64,000 nucleotides of DNA from Mesorhizobium neociceri (lineage in GTDB: Bacteria > Pseudomonadota > Alphaproteobacteria > Rhizobiales > Rhizobiaceae): assembly GCF_013520985.1 (NCBI RefSeq), contig NZ_JACDTY010000020.1:1-64000 (forward strand), read 5' to 3'. Numbering within the stretch: the first letter of the stretch is position 1; every line of letters begins with the position of its first letter. The notes under the pieces are model-generated. The model worked only from the letters and a program-made list of their open reading frames with translations. It was not told where the DNA came from and did no database searches. The position numbers and the translations under genes were made by a program. Below, one piece after another: positions 53,730 to 61,071 of this stretch.

Positions 53730-55352
53730 ATGATCCGTCTTGAAAATATCGGCAAGCAAAACGGCCGCCAGATCGTCTTCATCGAGGCCTCGGCCGCCCT
53801 GCAGAAGGGCGAGAAGGTCGGCCTTGTCGGGCCGAACGGCGCCGGCAAGACAACCTTGTTTCGCATGATCAATGGTGAGGAGCAGCCCGACGAGGGCCAG
53901 GTCCAAGTCGATCGCGGCGTCACCATCGGCTATTTCAGCCAGGATGTCGGCGACATGGCAGGCCATAGCGCGGTCGCCGAAGTGATGAACGGCGCCGGGC
54001 CGGTCAGCGACGTGGCGGCCGAAATGGCCGAACTCGAGGCGGCCATGGCCGATCCCGAGCAGGCCGATCGGATGGACGAGATCATCGAACAATATGGCGA
54101 GGCGCAGCACCGTTTCGAGGAACTCGATGGCTATGCGCTCGACGGCCGCGCCCGCGAGGTGCTCGACGGTCTCGGCTTTTCGCAGGAGATGATGGACGGC
54201 GATGTCGGCAAGCTCTCGGGCGGCTGGAAGATGCGTGTCGCGTTGGCGCGCATCCTTTTGATGCGGCCCGACGTCATGCTGCTCGACGAGCCGTCGAACC
54301 ATCTCGATCTCGAAAGCCTGATCTGGCTGGAGCAGTTTTTGAAGGGATATGAGGGCGCGCTGCTGATGACCTCGCACGACCGCGAGTTCATGAACCGCAT
54401 CGTCAACAAGATCGTCGAGATCGACGCCGGTTCGCTCACCGCCTATTCCGGCAATTATGAATTCTACCAGCAGCAGCGGGCGATCGCCGACAAGCAGCAG
54501 CAGGCGCAGTTCGAGCGCCAGCAGGCGATGCTGGCCAAGGAGATCGCCTTCATCGAGCGCTTCAAGGCGCGTGCTTCGCATGCTGCACAGGTGCAGAGTC
54601 GGGTGAAGAAGCTCGACAAGATCGACCGCGTCGAGCCGCCCAAGCGCCGCCAGATCGTGAATTTCGACTTCCAGCCGGCGCCGCGTTGCGGCGAGGATGT
54701 CGTGACGCTGAAGAATGTCCACAAGGGCTACGGCAGCCGCACCATCTATGAAGGGCTCGACTTCCAGGTCCGCCGCCGCGAGCGCTGGTGCATCATGGGC
54801 GTCAACGGCGCCGGCAAGTCGACGCTGCTGAAGCTGGTCGCCGGTGCTTCCGACCCCGACACCGGCACGGTCGCGCGGGGGCCGAGTGTGAAAATGGGCT
54901 ATTTCGCCCAGCACGCCATGGAAGTGCTGGAGGGCGAGCGCACAGTGTTCCAGACGCTGGAGGACAATTTTCCTCAGGCCGGCCAGGCGCCGCTTCGGGC
55001 GCTCGCCGGCTGCTTCGGCTTTTCCGGCGACGAGATAGAGAAGAAATGCCGCGTGCTGTCGGGCGGCGAGAAGGCGCGGCTGGTGATGGCGCTGATGCTG
55101 TTCGATCCGCCCAATCTTCTGGTGCTGGACGAGCCGACCAACCATCTCGACATCGCCACCAAGGAGATGCTGATCACGGCGCTCTCCCAGTACGAAGGCA
55201 CCATGCTGTTCGTCTCGCACGACCGCCATTTCCTGGCCGCACTCTCCAATCGCGTGCTGGAACTGACGCCGGAAGGCATCCACACCTATGGCGGCGGCTA
55301 CACCGAATATGTCGAGCGCACGGGGCAGGAAGCGCCGGGGTTGCGAGGGTAG
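53730..55352 (+). CDS. ABC-F family ATPase (translation factor type)
   Basis: A 540-aa protein with two ABC domains and no membrane part. Domain 1 has GPNGAGKTT and LSGGWKMRVALARIL; domain 2 has GVNGAGKST and LSGGEKARLVMALML; both Walker B motifs end LDEPSNHLD/LDEPTNHLD. The charged interdomain linker (about 245-320, EFYQQQRAIADKQQQAQFE) is the ABC-F arm. These proteins act on ribosomes to ease stalled translation or antibiotic inhibition. Its last 382 bp are repeated at 57464-57845, beyond the CHAT island. The frame is open from 53610; the ATG at 53730 starts the conserved chain. Confidence 0.93.
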   Translation: MIRLENIGKQNGRQIVFIEASAALQKGEKVGLVGPNGAGKTTLFRMINGEEQPDEGQVQVDRGVTIGYFSQDVGDMAGHSAVAEVMNGAGPVSDVAAEMAELEAAMADPEQADRMDEIIEQYGEAQHRFEELDGYALDGRAREVLDGLGFSQEMMDGDVGKLSGGWKMRVALARILLMRPDVMLLDEPSNHLDLESLIWLEQFLKGYEGALLMTSHDREFMNRIVNKIVEIDAGSLTAYSGNYEFYQQQRAIADKQQQAQFERQQAMLAKEIAFIERFKARASHAAQVQSRVKKLDKIDRVEPPKRRQIVNFDFQPAPRCGEDVVTLKNVHKGYGSRTIYEGLDFQVRRRERWCIMGVNGAGKSTLLKLVAGASDPDTGTVARGPSVKMGYFAQHAMEVLEGERTVFQTLEDNFPQAGQAPLRALAGCFGFSGDEIEKKCRVLSGGEKARLVMALMLFDPPNLLVLDEPTNHLDIATKEMLITALSQYEGTMLFVSHDRHFLAALSNRVLELTPEGIHTYGGGYTEYVERTGQEAPGLRG

Positions 55353-55454
55353 GGGGATCAGGAAGGTGGTCCCTACAATCTATTCAATAACGACCTAAGA
55401 TTATCGAAAGCGTCTGCTTCATCTGGAGCTCGCTCGCCGGGGCTGAGCCCACAG

Positions 55455-55811
55455 CTAGCTCGTTGCCCGGTTGGCAAGCTGATCGAACGCAACTCCCCAA
55501 AAAAAGCCATTCTGAAAGGCGAGAGTAAAGTGTGCAAACGACATACGTGCCTTATTCAATCCGGCCGTATAATATAGTTGTGGAAATACGACCATGCTGA
55601 CGATAAGAGCAATGAAGGCGTCACTCCATGTAAAAGACCCTGCAGCTTGAGATAGAAAATCATAGGCTGCCTTAGCGACAGCGCCGAGTACCACTCCAAA
55701 ATACAACACAACCTGTCTACGGTTTTCTACGCCCTGGGCACCCATCACCGGGTAGGCGCCCCAAAGGGAGAAGTAATTCTCTATTCTCTGTGTGAAGTTA
55801 ACTTCAGCCAA
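55455..55811 (-). CDS. Small membrane protein coupled to the CHAT gene
   Basis: A protein of about 118 aa that I do not recognise. It has at least two hydrophobic stretches, QVVLYFGVVLGAVAKAAYDFL and AFIALIVSMVVFPQLYYTAGL, and probably a third weak one near AFQNGFFWGVAF. The frame is open to an ATG at 55856, but a TTG at 55811 sits 6 bp after a perfect GGAGG and overlaps the CHAT stop by 8 bp, strong signs of translational coupling. Low GC like its partner and unlike the surrounding genes. A membrane-acting effector or anchor for the CHAT protein is the natural reading (inference). Confidence 0.65.
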   Translation of the reverse strand: MAEVNFTQRIENYFSLWGAYPVMGAQGVENRRQVVLYFGVVLGAVAKAAYDFLSQAAGSFTWSDAFIALIVSMVVFPQLYYTAGLNKARMSFAHFTLAFQNGFFWGVAFDQLANRATS

Positions 55812-57258
55812 GCCAAACCTCCATATCGCGCGTGCCCACGACTTGTTCTGCATCAAAGAGTTTGCCTAGCGGCCCATCCGAACTTCCCTTTCGGAGAAGC
55901 CGCTCGAAAAGAGGCCGATATCTCTCGGGGTTTATCTTGGCCTGAGGCGCCGCTACACCCATTGCGCCGCAGTCTAGGAGCGCTTCAGTCAGAGATCTGA
56001 AGTCACCAGTCTGAGCGGATTCGCAACAGAAGAGATAAACCATCGGCGCATTGGATAATATCTTGTCGCGTATATTGTAAAAATCGTCCTCTGATACAGT
56101 GGAGCCTTCAGGCGGTGGAGCCGGCAGATATATAACTTGAGCGTCGGCGTGTGCTACTATAATCACAACATTCTTGCTGGCGCTTAAGGCTTGCAGGATG
56201 CTTTCCTTCGAAGATGATCTCACAATGGGGTAGTCGAGGCGGATTGCACTGCCAACCCATTGATCCGCAATTCCTTCCCACAGGTTCCAATGCTCGCTGG
56301 ATTTAAACACAGCGGACTGCTCGTCCTCGCTGTTAGGAATTGCCGAAATGACCTGCGTATTGGATGGAGAGATTGGTTCTCTAGTCAAAATTTTTGAAAT
56401 ATTATCAGAAAGCTTTTTAGTATTTTTATCATAAGATCGCACGACAATATCGCCTGTTAATATAGATTTAAAGTTTATATTTTGGAATTCTCCATCAACA
56501 ACGGCAATTAGACTTTTATTGCTAAAGAAGTGTCGAAGTGGCTTGGCTATCTTCTTTAGAAACGTCTCTATGGCCGTCGAGCTGTTCGCCCAGGTCGGAA
56601 GTTTAATATACATGCTCCCGTGGCGCCCGGAACCAAAGTGGATGTAGGTGACCCCGCCGTGCTGATGCACGGAGACGATCCCCTGGGAGTCTCGATCGAG
56701 CAGGGTGCTCCAATTTGTTCGAAGAAACTTGGCTGCGTCCGCGGTCGTTTTTGAGGCCTCATCGGACAGTTTTGGAGGGATGATGCTCACCTCCACCTCG
56801 CTGTATCGATTCGCAATGAACCCGAGGGTCGCGATGGACTTCCACCCCCACTTTAGCGCGGACGTGACCTGATCCACTGCTCTCTTGGATGCAGCCTGCA
56901 AATTGTCGCGTTGGGTCTTGAACCGAGAGAAGGCCTCTTCCGAGATCGTACGCAATGCGCTTCGGCTCACAAAACCACAAAAGGACGGAAATTCATTTGC
57001 GGCTTCGAGTGGCAAAAGCTCCGGCGGCGTATCATGTTCGGATTTGCCGAAAGCAATCCACTGATCAGACAGATAGTCGACTTCTGCCGCGATCCGTTTT
57101 TCATCCTCTCTTGCGACCCTTTCCCGCTCCGCCCTCTCTTTTTTCGCGGCTTCATCCTCAGCGGCCTTCAGTTGCCGCCAAGTTAGCTTCGGCTCTTGTA
57201 TTTCTACTTCGATTTCGGGCGACCGCGTCCGCGTCCGTGGCACTTCGCGAGTAACCAT
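55804..57258 (-). CDS. CHAT-domain (caspase-like) protein
   Basis: A protein of about 484 aa. The N-terminus is polar and coiled-coil-like (LTWRQLKAAEDEAAKKERAE...). The C-terminal part looks like a CHAT/caspase fold: VVIIVAHADAQ with the likely catalytic His (about 370), then APMVYLFCCESAQTGDFRSLTEALLDCGAMGVAAP with the likely Cys (about 412) in the CES motif. CHAT domains act as proteases in gasdermin-like and craspase-type defence. No TPRs are fused. The AT-rich composition contrasts with the flanks, pointing to transfer. An ATG at 57258 fits the GAGGGG ribosome site better than the one at 57264. Confidence 0.75.
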   Translation of the reverse strand: MVTREVPRTRTRSPEIEVEIQEPKLTWRQLKAAEDEAAKKERAERERVAREDEKRIAAEVDYLSDQWIAFGKSEHDTPPELLPLEAANEFPSFCGFVSRSALRTISEEAFSRFKTQRDNLQAASKRAVDQVTSALKWGWKSIATLGFIANRYSEVEVSIIPPKLSDEASKTTADAAKFLRTNWSTLLDRDSQGIVSVHQHGGVTYIHFGSGRHGSMYIKLPTWANSSTAIETFLKKIAKPLRHFFSNKSLIAVVDGEFQNINFKSILTGDIVVRSYDKNTKKLSDNISKILTREPISPSNTQVISAIPNSEDEQSAVFKSSEHWNLWEGIADQWVGSAIRLDYPIVRSSSKESILQALSASKNVVIIVAHADAQVIYLPAPPPEGSTVSEDDFYNIRDKILSNAPMVYLFCCESAQTGDFRSLTEALLDCGAMGVAAPQAKINPERYRPLFERLLRKGSSDGPLGKLFDAEQVVGTRDMEVWLG

Positions 57259-57463
57259 CGGCATCCCCTCTATTCAGCGAAACATAATATACAATCTTTA
57301 AGATCGGTCTACGTGTGAAATCGAGCCGCTGAGTCGATGTCACATGCCTAGTCCGTAGCTTTGTCTGCATGCGAGCGGATCGCCCGGCAGTCAGATCAAT
57401 GTATGGCTGCCAAGTCTCCTAATGCTGGTCACAACTCGTTACAGTAGTGGGACGCCGTTCTAT

Positions 57464-57845
57464 TCCGCAGTCCGGCCAGGCGCCGCTGCGGGCGCTCGCC
57501 GGCTGCTTCGGCTTTTCCGGCGACGAGATAGAGAAGAAATGCCGCGTGCTGTCGGGCGGCGAGAAGGCACGGCTGGTGATGGCGCTGATGCTGTTCGATC
57601 CGCCCAATCTTCTGGTGCTGGACGAGCCGACCAACCATCTCGACATCGCCACCAAGGAGATGCTGATCACGGCGCTCTCCCAGTACGAAGGCACCATGTT
57701 GTTCGTCTCGCACGACCGGCATTTCCTGGCCGCGCTGTCGAACCGCGTGCTGGAACTGACGCCGGAAGGCATCCACACCTATGGCGGCGGCTATACGGAA
57801 TATGTCGAGCGTACGGGGCAGGAAGCACCGGGGCTGAGGGGGTAG
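57464..57845 (+). pseudogene. Duplicated 3' end of the ABC-F gene
   Basis: These 382 bp match 54971-55352 without gaps at about 95%. The encoded residues are identical after the first two codons, so nearly all of roughly 17 differences are silent. It codes only the second ABC domain's signature, Walker B and tail and lacks Walker A, so it is not a functional ABC-F gene. Similarity ends exactly at the shared TAG stop. It marks the right edge of the CHAT island. Confidence 0.9.
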
Positions 57846-57956
57846 CCCCGCGCTCGGCAGAGACACGTCGCGCCCCCGCTGGTTCCCCTCGCTCATTGTC
57901 GATCGGGTCAGCCTGCGAGAAGCCACATTTCCACTGCGAAAACTCGCCGGTGTCGC

Positions 57957-58062
57957 CTAGAGCAATTCCAGGAAAGTGTGAAGCGGTTTTCCGTCCGGAA
58001 TTGCGTCAAAACAAGGAGATAGAGCGGTTCTGCGATTCCGTGAAACGATGAACCGCTCTAGG
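57957..58062. repeat. Common intergenic palindromic repeat split by the IS
   Basis: CTAGAGCAATTCC...GGAATTGCGTC is followed by AGAGCGGTTC and its inverse GAACCGCTCT (58021-58030, 58050-58059). Related sequence occurs near 61018 and weakly near 63861. The IS481 element has inserted at the CTAG end of this copy. Confidence 0.6.
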
Positions 58063-59105
58063 TGTTTAGTCCCGGCATTTGCTGGAGCGGATCAAGCTTG
58101 AAGCGCTCGGGCTGTGTGGCCCAACCTTGCAGATGAACTCATAGGGCGTGAGGCCTTTGAGGGTCTTGAGCCTGCGGCCGAAGTTGTAGGCCGAGATGAA
58201 GTCGGCGAGGTGCTGGCGGAGCTGGTCGTGGCTCTCGTAGTAGAAGCGCCTGACGGTCGCATCCTTGATGGTTCGGTTCATCCTCTCTACCTGGCCGTTG
58301 GTCCATGGGTGCCTCACCTTGGTCGTGCGGTGCTCGATGTCATTCCTGGCGCAGGTGAGCTCGAAGGCATGGGCCCAGACAGTCTCGCCATTATCGAGAG
58401 CCTCCTTGATGAGTGGCACGGCCGACCCGCCGGCGCCGGGCGTGGTGAACTGGATGCCGTTGTCGGTGAGCACGGTGTGGATCTTGTAGGGAACGGCCGC
58501 GATCAGGCGCAGCAGGAAACCCTTGGAGACGGCCGTGGTGGCCTTCTCGTGCAGTTCGACGAAAGCGAACTTCGAGGTGCGATCGATGGCGACGAACATG
58601 TGCAGCTTGCCCTGTTCGGTGCGCACCTCGGCGACGTCGATGTGGAAGTAGCCGATCGGGTAGCTCTTGAACTTCTTCTTCGCCGGCTTGTCGCCTTCTA
58701 CGTCCGGGAGCCGGCCGATGCCATGGCGTTGCAGACAGCGATGCAATGAAGACCGCGTCAGGTGCGGGATCGTTGGTTGTAGGGCATAGAGGCAGTCATC
58801 GAGCGGCAACAGCGTGTAGCACCGAAAGGCGACGATGACGGCCTCCTCCTCGGGCGAGAGCACCGTCGATCTCGGCTCTCTCGGACCGGTCGGCAGATCG
58901 GCGACCGAAGCTCGCCTCTTCCACTTCGCAACCGTCTTCTGGTTGATCCCGTAGCGTTTGGCCAGCGCCCTCAGGCTCTCTTGACTATGCTGTATCGCTC
59001 GACGGACCGCCTCTGTCGTCGTGGCGCTCCCGTGTAGAATTTGGCCCATAGTGCATCCCTTGATTCGGAGGATAAGGATGCCCCATCAAAGCTTGGGATC
59101 AAACA
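58063..59105. mobile_element. IS481-family insertion sequence, 1043 bp, with 6-bp target duplication
   Basis: The left end TGTTTAGTCCCGGCATTTGC is imperfectly inverted at the right end (its complement reads TGTTTGATCCCAAGCTTTG). TCTAGG flanks both ends (58057-58062 and 59106-59111) as a target duplication. One transposase gene fills the element and its stop codon lies in the left terminal repeat, so the copy looks complete. Confidence 0.88.
58066..59049 (-). CDS. IS481-family transposase
   Basis: A 327-aa transposase. An N-terminal HTH (SLRALAKRYGINQKTVAKWKRR) precedes the rve/DDE integrase core: FHIDVAEVR (first Asp), VLTDNGIQFT (second Asp) and HPWTNGQVERMNRTIKD (Glu). All three catalytic acids are present. 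The gene fills the whole insertion sequence. Confidence 0.93.
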   Translation of the reverse strand: MGQILHGSATTTEAVRRAIQHSQESLRALAKRYGINQKTVAKWKRRASVADLPTGPREPRSTVLSPEEEAVIVAFRCYTLLPLDDCLYALQPTIPHLTRSSLHRCLQRHGIGRLPDVEGDKPAKKKFKSYPIGYFHIDVAEVRTEQGKLHMFVAIDRTSKFAFVELHEKATTAVSKGFLLRLIAAVPYKIHTVLTDNGIQFTTPGAGGSAVPLIKEALDNGETVWAHAFELTCARNDIEHRTTKVRHPWTNGQVERMNRTIKDATVRRFYYESHDQLRQHLADFISAYNFGRRLKTLKGLTPYEFICKVGPHSPSASSLIRSSKCRD

Positions 59106-59106
59106 T

Positions 59107-60624
59107 CTAGGGTTGCTCATATGCTGCGAGTGCCTTGGCGACGCCGGCAATGACGTGCTCAACATCGCTCGCGTGTTCGAAGGCGATTCCGGTTTGCGCA
59201 AACTCCAGTGGCGAATAATCAGGCGCTATCCGCTTGACCTCTGCCATGATGCGCTGGGCTTCTCCGAGATCGCCGAGTTGAGCGTGGCACGCCGCCAGCC
59301 TTGTCAGCCGCCAGGGGGTCTTCAAGGGGAGCTTGGACATGCTGACGAGCGCGGCCTTGTAGTCTCCAACCGAGTATAGCGCGATGGCGCGATCGGCGTG
59401 GTACCAGTCTGGATGGATTGGGTTGATCCGTATTGCGCCGTCAAATGCCGCAAGAGCCTCAAGAGGCCTGCCTCGCATCGTGAGTAAGTATCCCATTTGC
59501 GCGATTGTGTCGGCGTCATATGGGTTTAGCTGAAGTGAGCGTTGAAGGTGATGTTCAGCCGCTTCGAACCGGCGGGCAAAGAGGAAAGCCTGGGCGAGTA
59601 CGCGATGACAGCGTGGCTCTTCCGGCGCCAAGGTCACCGCACACTCCGCGCGGTCGATCACTGAACCAAGCAACGCCGGGGATGCCTCGGCACAGCCACC
59701 GATAAGGAGATCGGCGAGCGCGATGTAAGAATGCGCCAAGGCATAGGTCGGGTCCTTTTCGACCGCAGCCTGGAAAAGACCGCGCGCGGCCTCATTGTCA
59801 TCATCGCCGTAACCGCGCAGCCGGACCAGTCCACGCAGGAAAAGCTCGTATGCGGCCAGGCTGTCGGGAGGTTTTGGGGTTGCTTGCTTGACACCTGCGT
59901 CGTCGAGCCGAGCGACCAGCCGGTTCACCACACGGTGGGCGATTTCTTCCTGCATGTCGAAGATCTCGCCGCCGGACGCGGAAAAGGTTTCGCTCCAGAG
60001 GACTCCACCCGTCGAAGCAATAATGAGACTGACGGTGACCCGCATGCCGTCTGCGCGGGTCGTCGCCCTGCCGCGGACCAGATAGGTTGCGCCAAGGCTG
60101 TCGCCAATGGCACGCCAATCGGAAGCGGAACCCGAGACAAATTCAAATCCGGAATTGCGTGCCAGCACGACGACCGTTCCGAAGCGAGCCAACGCATTGA
60201 CAATGTCCTCGGCGAAACCGTCGATCAAAGGGGTGTCTTCCGGCGCACCTTCATTGCTGAAACGCAGCACCGCAACACTCGGATATCCAGAGCACTCTTG
60301 CTTTGGCGCCTCGAGAAGAGAGAGGATGTAGCCGCGTTTGGCGACCGTGCGGATAATGGTTTGGCTTTCGTCGTGCAGCGCCTTTCGCAACTCCCTGACC
60401 GCCTGCGTCAGTGAGTCCTCGGTCACAAAGACATCGGGCCACACCGCGGACATCAGTTCCGACTTGGTCGCGACGCGCCCGACATTCCTGCTGAGATAGG
60501 TCAGCAGGTCAAACGCCTTGGAGCGCAGAGCAACAGGTTTGCCGTCGCACAGCAGCAAACCGCGGGCAAGATCAAGCTCGCAACTGCCAAGTGCCAGTAC
60601 GTGCCCTGGGTTTTCTCGCGACAT
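59107..60624 (-). CDS. Winged-helix (CadC/OmpR-type) regulator with TolB-like and TPR regions
   Basis: A protein of about 505 aa. The N-terminus is an OmpR/PhoB-type DNA-binding domain (CELDLARGLLLCDGKPVALRSKAFDLLTYLSRN...LTQAVRELRKALHDESQTIIRTVAKRGYIL). Next is a TolB-like segment (SVAVLRFSNEG, DGFAEDIVNALARF, YLVRGRATTRADGMRV), then several TPR-like helices. No membrane span and no cyclase domain are present, unlike many rhizobial relatives. The TAG stop lies inside the IS481 target duplication, so the IS landed directly at its 3' end without shortening it. A small gene overlaps its 5' end. Confidence 0.85.
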   Translation of the reverse strand: MSRENPGHVLALGSCELDLARGLLLCDGKPVALRSKAFDLLTYLSRNVGRVATKSELMSAVWPDVFVTEDSLTQAVRELRKALHDESQTIIRTVAKRGYILSLLEAPKQECSGYPSVAVLRFSNEGAPEDTPLIDGFAEDIVNALARFGTVVVLARNSGFEFVSGSASDWRAIGDSLGATYLVRGRATTRADGMRVTVSLIIASTGGVLWSETFSASGGEIFDMQEEIAHRVVNRLVARLDDAGVKQATPKPPDSLAAYELFLRGLVRLRGYGDDDNEAARGLFQAAVEKDPTYALAHSYIALADLLIGGCAEASPALLGSVIDRAECAVTLAPEEPRCHRVLAQAFLFARRFEAAEHHLQRSLQLNPYDADTIAQMGYLLTMRGRPLEALAAFDGAIRINPIHPDWYHADRAIALYSVGDYKAALVSMSKLPLKTPWRLTRLAACHAQLGDLGEAQRIMAEVKRIAPDYSPLEFAQTGIAFEHASDVEHVIAGVAKALAAYEQP

Positions 60625-60877
60625 TGAATGCCGATCTGACCAGCTCGACCAAACGCTGCCTGATTGGGGTCTCAATCGGCGCGGACGTCAAGGGATCAGG
60701 AGAATTTGATCCGACTTCACCTTGGCTGGAGGTCATGCGCCTCTCCACGGCGATGATCTCGAGCATTTCGAACATTGTTCCAGGCATGGGCGCACAAGGG
60801 GACCCAGCCATGACGCTGGATGCAAATTCCAGGAGTTCCTGCCGGGCGGCTTGGCGCGTGTTCTCATTCGGTGACAT
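60572..60877 (-). CDS. Small hypothetical protein overlapping the regulator start
   Basis: A 101-aa protein of unknown function. A strong ribosome site (GGAGGAGG, 6 bp before the ATG at 60877) supports it, and its 3' end overlaps the regulator start by 53 bp in another frame, suggesting coupled translation. The chain is mostly helical and charged, without a signal or motif I know (MSPNENTRQAARQELLEFAS start). It may tune expression of the regulator. Confidence 0.55.
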   Translation of the reverse strand: MSPNENTRQAARQELLEFASSVMAGSPCAPMPGTMFEMLEIIAVERRMTSSQGEVGSNSPDPLTSAPIETPIRQRLVELVRSAFNVARKPRARTGTWQLRA

Positions 60878-61014
60878 GGTCGACCTCCTCCAGTTCGCCC
60901 TTGAGAACAATGAAGCCAAAGGACTGGCGCGTACCGGAAGATTTCTGAAATTCTGCTGAATCTTTCTGTCGATCCATATGTCGAGCACAGGGGACAGGAA
61001 GCGCCGGCTGCGGA

Positions 61015-61063
61015 GCTAGAGCCATTTCAGGAAACGGTTCTTCCGTCCGCAATTGCGTCAAGC
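61015..61063. repeat. Copy of the AGAGC...GGAA intergenic repeat
   Basis: CTAGAGCCATTTCAGGAAACGG and CGTCCGCAATTGCGTCAAGCAGG resemble the element at 57957-58018. It lies just after the GGDEF-EAL gene stop, where the hairpin could aid termination. Confidence 0.5.
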
Positions 61064-61071
61064 AGGGTTTG

